From JAGWBF01 sp965116325 (lineage in GTDB: Bacteria > Chloroflexota > Dehalococcoidia > Lucifugimonadales > JAGWBF01), in NCBI GenBank assembly GCA_965116325.1, contig OZ220675.1, forward strand, positions 434,001-498,000: DNA of 64,000 bases. The letters run 5' to 3'. Positions 50,095 to 58,189 of this stretch are shown here, in pieces. Every line of letters starts with the position of its first letter. Within the stretch, counting starts at the first letter, position 1. Both the position numbers and the translations under genes were made by a program. Under the pieces are notes generated by a model. That model did no database searches. It was given only the letters and a program-made list of their open reading frames with translations, and was not told where the DNA came from.

Positions 50095-52485
50095 TTGCCC
50101 CGACCGCACGAGCTGCAACGACGGATACAGAAGCTGGAAGAGCGCCTCTCGCGATTGAGCGAGGCCAGCCTCCGCATCACCGAAGACCTGGACTTCAGGT
50201 CCGTGCTTCAGGGGGTGGTGGACAGCGCAAGGGCGCTCACCTCCTCTCGATATGGTGCGATCACCGTCCTGGGAGAAGGCGGTCAGACGCCCGACTTCAT
50301 CGTCTCCGGCATGAACCAGGAGGAGCATAGGGGGCTCTGGGACATGCGGGAAGGGCTGGGCTTCTTCGAGTACCTTAGCGGCCTTGCCGAGCCTCTGCGG
50401 GTCCCGAACATAGACGACCACCTTAGAGCGTTGAACATGCCGGAGTTCCTGCCCTCCGTGCCGGTTACCTCCCTGTTGGTGGCCCCCATTCGCCATCATG
50501 GGGTCGGGGTCGGCACCATCTACCTGACACATGGGGAGGATGGAGGGGAGTTCTCCCAGGAGGACGAGGATACCCTGGTGCTCTTCGCGTCCCAGGCGGC
50601 GATGGCCATCGCCAACGCCCGCAGGCACCGGGAGGAGCAACGGGCCAGGGCCAACTTGGAGACGCTCATCAACACATCTCCAGTGGGCGTCGTGGTCTTC
50701 GATGCCGCGACGGGAGCGCCCAAGTCCTTGAACAGGGAGGCGATGAGGATCGTCGACAGCCTGCGGAATCCTGACCAGACCCCGGAGCAGCTCCTGGAGA
50801 TATTGACCTTCAGGCGGGCCGACGGTCGGGAGATCTCCCTGCGGGAGTACCCGATGGCCGAGCTCCTGAGCATAGACGAGACGGTGCGCTCGGAAGAGAT
50901 CGTCATGCGGGTCCCCGACGGGCGGAGCGTCACCGTGCTGCTCAACTCGACTCCCATACTCTCCGATGGGGGTTCGGTCGAGTCGGTGGTGGTCACCATG
51001 CAGGACATGGCGGCTGTGCAGGAGCTGGAGCGCCTGCGGGCCGAGTTCCTGGCGATGGTGAGCCACGAGCTCAGGGTGCCGCTTGCCACTATCAAGGGCT
51101 CCTCGTCCACGGTGCTGGGTACAGCCGCCGACCTCGACCCCGCCGTGATGCTTCAGTTCTTCCGTATCGTCGAGAACCAGGCAGATCAGATGAACAACCT
51201 GGTATCCGATCTGCTGGACGTGGCTCGCATGGAGACGGGCTCGCTGTCGGTCAGTCCCGAACCCGCGGACGTGGCCGTATTGGTGGACAGGGCGAGGAGC
51301 GCCTTCACCAGCGCCGGGACCAGTAATCATGTCGAAATTGACATCGAGCCGGGCCTTCCCCTGGTGATGGCGGACCGGCGGCGCATCGTCCAGGTGCTGG
51401 GCAACCTGCTGTCCAACGCGGCCCGCAACTCCGGGGAGTCGTCGCCCATCCGGGTGACCGCCTCGCGGGAGGGCGTTCACGTCGCGGTATCGGTGTCCGA
51501 TGAGGGGCGGGGCATCCCACCGGAGAACCTGACGATCCTGTTTCGCAAATTCTCCAGGGCGCAGTCCGAGGAGCAGGGCGGGGACACGGGGCTGGGTCTC
51601 GCCATCTGCAAGGGAATAGTGGAGGCCCACGGCGGCCGCATCTGGGCCGAGAGCGACGGGCCTGGACTGGGGGCGCGGTTCACCTTCACCCTCCCCGTGG
51701 ACGGGACGGACGGAGCAAGCGGGCTAGCCTCGGCCGCTCCTCGCTCCTCGCGTCAAAGGCAGAGGGTTACGGGTGACGGGGTGCGAGTCCTCGCGGTGGA
51801 CGACGACCCCCAAGCCCTCCGCTACGTCCGGGACGCCCTCATCCAGTCAGGATACACGCCCATACTGACCGGGGACCCGGAGGAGGCGGTCCGCCTGACG
51901 GAACAGCAGCGGCCTCACCTGGCGCTTTTGGACCTCATGCTTCCGGGAACGGACGGCATCGAGCTGATGAAGAGCATAGTGGATATAGCGAACGTGCCGG
52001 TCATCTTCCTGTCGGCCTACGGACGGGACGAGGTCATTGCCCGGGCCTTCGAGATGGGGGCCATCGACTACATGGTCAAGCCCTTCTCACCCACGGAGCT
52101 TGCGGCGAGGATCGGGTCGGCGCTGCGCCGGAGGGAGGTGTCCGAGCCGTCGGAGCCCTACTTGCTGGGCGACCTGACCATCGACTACTCCGCGCGCAGC
52201 GTGACTCTCGCCGGTCGTCCGGTTCAGTTGACCGCGATGGAGTACCGGATGCTGGCCGAGCTTTCGGCCAACGCCGGGCGGGTGTTGACCTACGAGCATC
52301 TGTTAGAAAGCGTCTGGGGGGAGAAGGGCGCCGGCAACATGAGCCCCATGCGCACTATCGTGGACAAGCTGCGCACCAAGCTGGGCGATGTCGGCGGCAA
52401 CCCGACCTACATCTTCACCGAGCGCCGCGTCGGCTACCGGATGCCGAAGGGGGAGGGGAAGGAGGGACCGCCGACAACTGCCTGA
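50095..52485 (+). CDS. Hybrid sensor kinase fused to a PhoB-like response regulator
   Basis: About 796 aa in one chain: short coiled coil, GAF (residues about 15-185), PAS-like domain, HisKA with VSHELRVPLA (phospho-His), HATPase (NLLSNAARNS, DEGRGIPPE, GDTGLGLAI), REC (LLDLMLPGTDG with phospho-Asp), and a C-terminal OmpR/PhoB winged helix (LTAMEYRMLAELSANAGRVLTYEHLL...RRVGYRMP). Kinase and transcription factor are thus fused, so it can sense, phosphorylate itself and bind DNA. There is no membrane helix, so it is cytoplasmic. TTG at 50095 is preferred because the promoter lies past the ATG at 49975 and AAGGTGAG is just upstream. Confidence 0.85.
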   Translation: MPRPHELQRRIQKLEERLSRLSEASLRITEDLDFRSVLQGVVDSARALTSSRYGAITVLGEGGQTPDFIVSGMNQEEHRGLWDMREGLGFFEYLSGLAEPLRVPNIDDHLRALNMPEFLPSVPVTSLLVAPIRHHGVGVGTIYLTHGEDGGEFSQEDEDTLVLFASQAAMAIANARRHREEQRARANLETLINTSPVGVVVFDAATGAPKSLNREAMRIVDSLRNPDQTPEQLLEILTFRRADGREISLREYPMAELLSIDETVRSEEIVMRVPDGRSVTVLLNSTPILSDGGSVESVVVTMQDMAAVQELERLRAEFLAMVSHELRVPLATIKGSSSTVLGTAADLDPAVMLQFFRIVENQADQMNNLVSDLLDVARMETGSLSVSPEPADVAVLVDRARSAFTSAGTSNHVEIDIEPGLPLVMADRRRIVQVLGNLLSNAARNSGESSPIRVTASREGVHVAVSVSDEGRGIPPENLTILFRKFSRAQSEEQGGDTGLGLAICKGIVEAHGGRIWAESDGPGLGARFTFTLPVDGTDGASGLASAAPRSSRQRQRVTGDGVRVLAVDDDPQALRYVRDALIQSGYTPILTGDPEEAVRLTEQQRPHLALLDLMLPGTDGIELMKSIVDIANVPVIFLSAYGRDEVIARAFEMGAIDYMVKPFSPTELAARIGSALRRREVSEPSEPYLLGDLTIDYSARSVTLAGRPVQLTAMEYRMLAELSANAGRVLTYEHLLESVWGEKGAGNMSPMRTIVDKLRTKLGDVGGNPTYIFTERRVGYRMPKGEGKEGPPTTA

Positions 52486-52636
52486 GCAGCCGATGGGCTT
52501 GGAAAGCTGGCTCAGCCTACAGCGTCAGCGCAAAGGGCAGCGTGAGGGTTCTTGGTGTTATCAAGTCTGGTGGGGTCCACCAGCCCAGGCAGCCTCCCTG
52601 CACACCGCTTCCCCTCGGCGTAGACGCCTTCGTGCA

Positions 52637-54571
52637 CTATTGGCAGAACGGCAAGTCAATTCGGGCAAAGTCATTGCTTGGTACGTCCTGCAGACCCGCT
52701 GGAATGCATCCCGTGAGTTCGGTACCAGAAAGGTAAACAGACCTCAGATGAGCCAGCTCCCCTAATTCAGGGGGGATTTCACCACTCAACCTGTTGCCGT
52801 TCAACGTTAGCCATGTCAGGCTGGAGAGCTGGCCCAACTCCGGAGGGATTTCACCATTCAGAAGATTTCCATTAAGGTTCAGGCCGATGACACGCCCATC
52901 ATCGTCGGTGGTCACACCGAACCACTCCCCAACGGGAGCACCGCTCAGCCACTTGTACCTGTACAGCCAGCTCTCTCCGGCCGCAGCATTGTAGAGAGCA
53001 GCGAGAGCAGCGCCATCGCCAGAAAAGCTATTCGCAGAGGACTGGCCCTCACAGAAGGATAACCCAGTTAGGTGAAAGTCATTGCTAAAGCGCCTAAGTG
53101 ATCGCCAAGCGACAGGTATGCATCCGTTCAACTGGTTGTCTCGGATGTGCGCCTCCCACAGGAAAAGCATATTTCCCAGTTCAGCCGGGATTGGGCCGCT
53201 CAACCGGTTCCCAACAATATGTAGGAGCTTCAGATAAGCGATGTTGCCCATCTCCGGAGGGATGGGGTCGCTGAGCTGATTATTGGAGAGGTCCAACTGC
53301 AGCAATCCATCAAGGTTGCCCATCTCTGTAGGGATGGGCCCGGACAACTGGTTGCCAGAGAGATGCAGCGTCGTCAGAGCGGTCAGGTTGCCCAGCTCAG
53401 GGGGGATGGGGCCGGTCAACTGGTTTCTGTGCAGCTGCAGATACCCAAGACTGGTCAGCTCCCCGAGTTGCGGTGGGATCGCCCCCGCCAGCTGGTTTCG
53501 TCCCAGGCGAAGACGGATGACCCGGCCAGCGGCGTTTGTTTCCACCCCATACCATTCGCTGATAGGAGTATCGCTGAGCCATTTTTCATTGTTGGTCCAG
53601 TTGGCTCCGCCGGTGGCGTTGTAGAGTGCTACCAATGCAGCCCTATCTGAAGATGCACTGCCACGGATTTCCCTGCAGACGGGGGCGATCAAGCTAAGCA
53701 GATCATTTACCGGCACCTGCAGCAGCACTGGGGGTATGCAGTCGCCCGACGGTCTGACCAGAGGAGATGAAAGGTATAGCACATCCAGGTTGGTCAATTT
53801 GGCCAATTCACGGGGGATCGGGCCGGTCACCTGGTTCGAATTGAGATTGAGCACTCTCAGGTATTTCAGGTCCGCCAGCTCCGGCGGGATCGGTCCTGCT
53901 AAATTGCGCCGGGACAGGTCCAACTCAATAACGCGGCCCACACCGTTGGTGGTCACGCCGGACCATGCGCTGATTGGAACGTCAGTCAACCAATTATTCG
54001 CGCCAAGCCAGTTTGCTCCATCTGTTGCGTTGTAAAGCGCCGTTAGAACAGCCCTGTCTACCCTTTCCGCTTCCAACATCTCAGGTGAAGCGGTGGGGAT
54101 AACCCTGGGAGTAGGCGTAGGAGGACGCGTGGGAACGAGGGTTGGAGTAGCATTGGGATCGATTGTAGCGACGGCAACTGGGGCAACTGCTATTGGGACC
54201 GCCTCTTGAGGCGTAGGAGTCGGCACGGATGTGGGCGCACTAGCCGTTGTCGGCACGGATGTGGGTACATCCGTCAAGACTGACGCAGAGGTAGGTGTGT
54301 TGGTAGCAGGTTGGAGCGGGACTGGTGTATCGGTAGGAGACGGCGCGCCGGTGACTGTGGGCACGGCGCCCTCTGTCGCTGTAGGGACAGGTGAGGCAGT
54401 GGGTCGTTCAGCAGTGTCTGCAGTCGCCTCAGCTACCGCTCTTGTTGTCGGCTCCACCACGCTTGTGGTGGATTCAGTGCCTGGGTCGGCCCCGCCGCAT
54501 GCTGCCGTGGCTGTCGCCACCAACCATCCCAACAAGAGGAAAATCGCGACCGGTCGCCAGCGGATGCCCAT
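52637..54571 (-). CDS. Three-module leucine-rich repeat lipoprotein
   Basis: About 644 aa, lipobox ATAAC (Cys25). A spacer of 120 residues of Thr/Pro/Val/Ala is followed by three LRR modules, each with its own N-cap: DRAVLTALYNATDGANW, DRAALVALYNATGGANW and GAALAALYNAAAGESW. The first module has two repeats and a Cys pair, the second six, the third two. Modules two and three end in closing caps (GCIPVAW...LSFC; GCIPAGL...LPFC). ATG at 54571 gives a proper signal peptide; the longer frame to 54616 does not. Convergent with the kinase gene. Confidence 0.88.
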   Translation of the reverse strand: MGIRWRPVAIFLLLGWLVATATAACGGADPGTESTTSVVEPTTRAVAEATADTAERPTASPVPTATEGAVPTVTGAPSPTDTPVPLQPATNTPTSASVLTDVPTSVPTTASAPTSVPTPTPQEAVPIAVAPVAVATIDPNATPTLVPTRPPTPTPRVIPTASPEMLEAERVDRAVLTALYNATDGANWLGANNWLTDVPISAWSGVTTNGVGRVIELDLSRRNLAGPIPPELADLKYLRVLNLNSNQVTGPIPRELAKLTNLDVLYLSSPLVRPSGDCIPPVLLQVPVNDLLSLIAPVCREIRGSASSDRAALVALYNATGGANWTNNEKWLSDTPISEWYGVETNAAGRVIRLRLGRNQLAGAIPPQLGELTSLGYLQLHRNQLTGPIPPELGNLTALTTLHLSGNQLSGPIPTEMGNLDGLLQLDLSNNQLSDPIPPEMGNIAYLKLLHIVGNRLSGPIPAELGNMLFLWEAHIRDNQLNGCIPVAWRSLRRFSNDFHLTGLSFCEGQSSANSFSGDGAALAALYNAAAGESWLYRYKWLSGAPVGEWFGVTTDDDGRVIGLNLNGNLLNGEIPPELGQLSSLTWLTLNGNRLSGEIPPELGELAHLRSVYLSGTELTGCIPAGLQDVPSNDFARIDLPFCQ

Positions 54572-54630
54572 CTGTCCGACAATACCCCCGATCAGATTTG
54601 TCCTTGGAGGTTCCATCTGAAGATCGGAAG

Positions 54631-54707
54631 TGGTGGGCCCGGATAGACTCGAACTATCGACCTCGGTCTTATCAGGACCGCGCTCTAACCACCTGAGCTA
54701 CGGGCCC
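54631..54707 (-). tRNA. tRNA-Ile (GAT)
   Basis: On the minus strand GGGCCCG (54707-54701) pairs with the 3' strand CGGGCCC, followed by A and an encoded CCA ending at 54631. The anticodon loop CTGATAA lies between GGTC and GACC and gives GAT. The T arm is TAGTTCGAGTCTA. Here CCA is encoded, unlike in tRNA-Ala of this window. Confidence 0.96.
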
Positions 54708-54777
54708 ATCCTGCAGGGGGCCATTGTAGCAACGAGGCATCCCTCCTCGCAACCCTCGGAGTCCTCCTGCGGGGTGC

Positions 54778-54783
54778 TATAAT
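54778..54783 (+). promoter_or_regulatory. -10 box for the 54.8-kb operon
   Basis: TATAAT at 54778-54783, 45 nt before the first ATG. No clear -35 box. Confidence 0.45.
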
Positions 54784-54827
54784 TGCCCGGTCAGTATCCA
54801 CCACATTTCCCCAAAGGGAGCTGAGGC

Positions 54828-55115
54828 ATGATCGGCGTTCTCACCCATCATTGGGCCAAGGAAGACCGGGTCGAGGCCGCCCGCGCTCTCCTGGATGGCA
54901 ACGGCCTCGCCCAGAGCAAAGCCCCTGGCTTCGGCGGCCGGCAGACCCTGTACTCCCACACCGACCCGTGCCAGATCACTACGCTGGTCCTGTGGGACAG
55001 CAACGAGATATACGACCAGTGGCGGGCCAGCCCCGAGCGTGCGGCAGCTATGGCAGGGGCGGAGGAGCTGTGGTCCGCGCCTCCCCAGTCCGAGCGCTTC
55101 GAAGTGGCAGGCTAG
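54828..55115 (+). CDS. ABM-like dimeric alpha/beta-barrel protein
   Basis: 95-aa protein resembling antibiotic biosynthesis monooxygenase-type ferredoxin-like folds: a strand with IGVLTHHWAKEDR, a helix, strand QITTLVLWDSNEIYDQW and closing SERFEV. Such proteins act as small oxygenases or sensors. No catalytic residues can be assigned. It starts a likely operon with the GNAT and cyclase genes. GGGAGC lies before the ATG. Confidence 0.65.
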   Translation: MIGVLTHHWAKEDRVEAARALLDGNGLAQSKAPGFGGRQTLYSHTDPCQITTLVLWDSNEIYDQWRASPERAAAMAGAEELWSAPPQSERFEVAG

Positions 55116-55128
55116 GCAGGACCCGAAG

Positions 55129-55602
55129 TTGACCACCCCGGACCATGTCCACGTCAGGCGAGCGACCCCCGCCGACATAGGTGTCCTGGTCGGCTTCAGC
55201 GCCTCAATGGCTATGGAGACCGAAGGCCGGTCCCTGGACAGGAGTACAGTCGAGAATGGAACGAAGGCGGTCTTCGATTTCCCCGATAAGGGCTACTTCC
55301 TGGTGGCCGAAGCTGACGGCGAGGTGGTGGGAAGCCTTCTCTGTATGGAAGAGTGGAGCGACTGGCGGGGCGCAACCTTCTGGTGGATTCAGAGCGTGTA
55401 CGTTCGCCCCGACTGGCGCCGAAAGGGAATATACAGGCGTCTGTATAACTGGCTTCACGAGGCTGCCCGGGCCGCCGATGGTGTGTGCGGAGTGCGCCTC
55501 TACGTGGACAAGGACAATCACATAGCCCAGGAGACCTACACAAGCCTGGGGATGACCAAGACAAACTACGACCTGTACGAGATCGACTTTGCTCCCCCGT
55601 AG
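55129..55602 (+). CDS. GNAT-family N-acetyltransferase
   Basis: 157 aa. The acetyl-CoA loop is VYVRPDWRRKGIYRRLY (R/Q-x-x-G-x-G/A-like) preceded by FWWIQSV, and the last strands YTSLGMTKTNYDLYEIDF fit the fold. The N-terminus VRRATPADIGVLVGF is typical. The substrate is unknown. The start TTG at 55129 follows the preceding stop by 13 nt; its ribosome site is weak. It overlaps the next gene by 14 nt. Confidence 0.82.
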   Translation: MTTPDHVHVRRATPADIGVLVGFSASMAMETEGRSLDRSTVENGTKAVFDFPDKGYFLVAEADGEVVGSLLCMEEWSDWRGATFWWIQSVYVRPDWRRKGIYRRLYNWLHEAARAADGVCGVRLYVDKDNHIAQETYTSLGMTKTNYDLYEIDFAPP

Positions 55603-56305
55603 GCGCACCCTGTCCTACTCCCGTATCATCCACCTTTCCCACATTATTGATCCTCACATACCCGCCTGGCCCCGCGACCCTCCCGTTGAGATGGAGCAGG
55701 TCGCTGAGATCGCCACCGACGGCTTCTTCCTTAGGCGCATCTCCATGGGAGAGCATTCGGCAACCCACATGAATGCCCCAGCCTCATTCTTCGAAGGTGG
55801 AGCCAGCATTGATAGCTACGATGCCGGTTCGCTCGTGGTTCCCGTCGTCGCAATCCACCTGTCCGAACTTCCCCCTAGGGAGGAGATGGCCGGCCTGACA
55901 GCGGGGGATGTCGTCACGTGGGAGGCCACCCATGGGCCCGTTCCGGCAGGCAGCCTGGTGTTGGTGCACACCGGCTGGAGCAAACGATGGCAGGACCCGG
56001 ACGCCTACATTGGCATCGACGCCTCGGGGGCGCCACGATTCCCGGGGATAGATGTGGAGGCTGCCCGTGTTCTCCTGGACCAACGGGGAGCGTCGGGCTT
56101 GGGAATCGACAGCCCGGGCGTCGATTCCCACCGCGACGGAAGTTACAGCACAAACCGCCTGGCGCTGGCCCAAGAACGAATCGTGCTGGAGAACCTCACC
56201 AACCTGCAAGAGATGCCTCCCACCGGCGCAACGATCTTCATAGGGGCGCTAAGGCTCAGGGGCGGATCCGGCAGCCCGGCTGCGGTGCTTGCGTTGCTGC
56301 CCTGA
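55589..56305 (+). CDS. Cyclase-family (kynurenine formamidase-like) hydrolase
   Basis: 238-aa metal-dependent hydrolase. The motif HSATHMNAPASFF corresponds to the family's HxGTHxDxPxHF with Asn in place of Asp and Ser for Gly, so metal binding may differ. LVHTGWSKRW and GIDSPGVD are the other family blocks. Substrates range from N-formylkynurenine to cyclic amides. It likely starts at TTG 55589 inside the GNAT gene, coupling the two. Confidence 0.78.
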   Translation: MLPRRRTLSYSRIIHLSHIIDPHIPAWPRDPPVEMEQVAEIATDGFFLRRISMGEHSATHMNAPASFFEGGASIDSYDAGSLVVPVVAIHLSELPPREEMAGLTAGDVVTWEATHGPVPAGSLVLVHTGWSKRWQDPDAYIGIDASGAPRFPGIDVEAARVLLDQRGASGLGIDSPGVDSHRDGSYSTNRLALAQERIVLENLTNLQEMPPTGATIFIGALRLRGGSGSPAAVLALLP

Positions 56306-56314
56306 CGTTCTAGG

Positions 56315-57004
56315 CTAAAGCACCACCGGGATCTGCTCGGAGATGGTCACTTCTGCAGTGCTGACCGTGCAGCGGAAGGCGTAGGCCTCCACCCCAAGCT
56401 CCACAGCTTCCCGCAGGGCAACGCCAAAGTCGGGGTCCGACTCGTCGTTGGGAGACACTGAGGAGGCATCTTCCCTTTGGACCACGAACACCACCGCGCC
56501 CCGGTAGCCCTCCCTAACCCTCTCGGCGAGGGTCAACACATGCTTGCGCCCTCGGGTGGTCGGCGCATCGGGGAAGATGCCTGCGTCGTCCACCACTAAG
56601 GTCACCGACTTTACCTCCACCAGGCACGTGCCGCCTCCGCCCGACAAAGCCATGTCCAGGCGGCTGTCTCCGTAGGTCGCCTCCAGCCTGATGCCGTCAT
56701 AGCCAGCAAAGCAGTCCAGCCTGCCCTGGACCTGGGCTTCGTGTACCAGCTTGTTGGGCAGCCTGGCGTCGGCGGACGCCAGCGTGTGCCCCAAATCCAC
56801 CAGGGAAAGGTCGAAGGCGGTCTTGCGATTCTCTCCCGCTGCCGGAGCCAGCAAGACTCGTCTGCCCTCCACCAGAAGCTCCCTCATGCGCCCGGAGTTG
56901 GCGACGTGCACCAGGGTCTCCCGCCCGCTTATGTAAACAAGGGCCGCAAAGCGGTTCAACCGGCGTATGAACCGGGCTTCGACCAGCCTACCGAGTGCGA
57001 CCAT
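56315..57004 (-). CDS. sfsA: SfsA-family nuclease-like protein
   Basis: 229 aa after ATG at 57004 (AAGGAG 7 nt upstream). SfsA motifs are present: RRLNRFAALV, HVANSGRMRELL and the PD-(D/E)XK-like core SRLDMALSGGGGTCLVEVKSVTLV, then FPDAPTTRGRKHVLTL. The protein was named for sugar fermentation stimulation in E. coli and is now thought to be a nuclease; the exact role is unclear. It is convergent with the cyclase gene and divergent from pyrF. Confidence 0.88.
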   Translation of the reverse strand: MVALGRLVEARFIRRLNRFAALVYISGRETLVHVANSGRMRELLVEGRRVLLAPAAGENRKTAFDLSLVDLGHTLASADARLPNKLVHEAQVQGRLDCFAGYDGIRLEATYGDSRLDMALSGGGGTCLVEVKSVTLVVDDAGIFPDAPTTRGRKHVLTLAERVREGYRGAVVFVVQREDASSVSPNDESDPDFGVALREAVELGVEAYAFRCTVSTAEVTISEQIPVVL

Positions 57005-57127
57005 TGGAGGCTCCTTGGCACAGGTACGGATATTCCCAGGAATGAGTGGGCCTCCGCCCATCCTACCAACCGTCCCAAAGGCCCGGCAACCGGACACAAT
57101 TCGATAGCCTAAGGCCAGCGGGGCAGA

Positions 57128-57133
57128 TATAAT
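57128..57133 (+). promoter_or_regulatory. -10 box for pyrF
   Basis: TATAAT at 57128-57133, 24 nt before the TTG start; the predicted transcript has a leader of about 18 nt that contains the GGAGGTG ribosome site. Confidence 0.55.
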
Positions 57134-57157
57134 TGCCAGAAATCACGGAGGTGGCAT

Positions 57158-57994
57158 TTGGCGTCATTCATGGAAAAGCTGGAGTCCGCAAGCCTGTCCA
57201 ATCGGAGCCTTCTTTGCGTTGGGCTGGACCCGGACCCCCGGCAAATGCCCGTCTCCGACCTGTTCGAGTTCAACCGCGCCATCATCGACGCCACCATGGA
57301 CCTGGTCTGCGCCTACAAGCCCAACGTGTCCTTCTACGAAGCCCAGGGCTTCCCCGGGCTGGAAGCCCTCAAGCAAACAATTGAGTACATCCACAGCGCC
57401 TCTGACGGCGTCCCCGTCATCGGAGACGCCAAGCGGGGGGACCTGGGGCCATCCGCCGAGAGCTACGCCAAAGCTATGTTCGAGGTGTGGGAGTTCGATG
57501 CCATTACCGCCACCGCCTGGGGTGGGCGGGAGTCCCTCCAACCTTTCTTCGACTGCAAGGACAAGGGAGTGTTCGTGTGGTGTCGCAGCTCCAACAGCTC
57601 GGCGGGCGACATCCAGGACCTGCCCGTGGCCTCCAATGGAACACAGCGTCCTGTCTTTGAACTTCTGGCTGATATGGCCCAGGGATGGAACGGCAACGGC
57701 AACGTAGGCCTGGTGGTGGGAGCTACCTACCCCGAAGATCTAAACAAGTTGAGAGCCATGTGCCCCGATATGCCCTTCCTGATTCCGGGCGTGGGTGCTC
57801 AGGGTGGAGCACTGGAAGAGTCGGTGCGCTGCGGCGTCAACGCAGCCGGGCGCATGGCCATCGTCAGCTCCTCCAGGGGCATCCTGTACGCATCGGCAGG
57901 CGCGGACTATCCCGAGGCAGCCCGCCAGGCCGCCCTGGATGTGCGGGACCAGATGAACGCCGTGCTGGAGCAGGAAGGCAAGGGATGGTCCTAG
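57158..57994 (+). CDS. pyrF: Orotidine-5'-phosphate decarboxylase (type 2)
   Basis: 278-aa TIM-barrel enzyme that makes UMP from OMP. The catalytic array is GDAKRGDLG (Lys-x-x-Asp), LCVGLDPD opens the barrel, and IPGVGAQGG binds phosphate. The length and the GDAKRGDI/L block mark the longer mycobacterial/Chloroflexota type. TTG at 57158 has GGAGG 7 nt upstream; an ATG lies four codons on. The last 10 nt overlap the next gene. Confidence 0.94.
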   Translation: MASFMEKLESASLSNRSLLCVGLDPDPRQMPVSDLFEFNRAIIDATMDLVCAYKPNVSFYEAQGFPGLEALKQTIEYIHSASDGVPVIGDAKRGDLGPSAESYAKAMFEVWEFDAITATAWGGRESLQPFFDCKDKGVFVWCRSSNSSAGDIQDLPVASNGTQRPVFELLADMAQGWNGNGNVGLVVGATYPEDLNKLRAMCPDMPFLIPGVGAQGGALEESVRCGVNAAGRMAIVSSSRGILYASAGADYPEAARQAALDVRDQMNAVLEQEGKGWS

Positions 57995-58170
57995 AGCTGC
58001 GCATCGGCGACGTCCTGCGTCTGAAGAAGACCCACCCCTGCGGAAGCAGCATGTGGCAGGTGGTGCGCCTGGGGGCCGACATAGGCATCCGCTGCCAGGG
58101 CTGCGCCCGCCAGGTGATGCTGCAGCGCTCCTATCTGGAGCGGCGGGTGAGAGAGGTCCTGCCCCGCTGA
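57985..58170 (+). CDS. DUF951 small zinc-ribbon-like protein
   Basis: 61-aa protein of a conserved unknown family. The pattern HPCGSSMWQVVRLGADIGIRCQGC fits DUF951 (HPCG..W.v.R.GaDi.lkC..C), with a Cys-x-x-Cys that may bind zinc. The start ATG overlaps the pyrF stop (ATGGTCCTAG), so it is translationally coupled. Near an MFS gene that begins 20 nt later. Confidence 0.85.
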   Translation: MVLELRIGDVLRLKKTHPCGSSMWQVVRLGADIGIRCQGCARQVMLQRSYLERRVREVLPR

Positions 58171-58189
58171 TGCGAACCCCCGACGCAGC

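Noticed and set aside
49990..51630. A 546-codon frame on the minus strand opposite the kinase gene
   Set aside because: It is the antisense shadow of a high-GC gene with clear domains; no motif or ribosome site.
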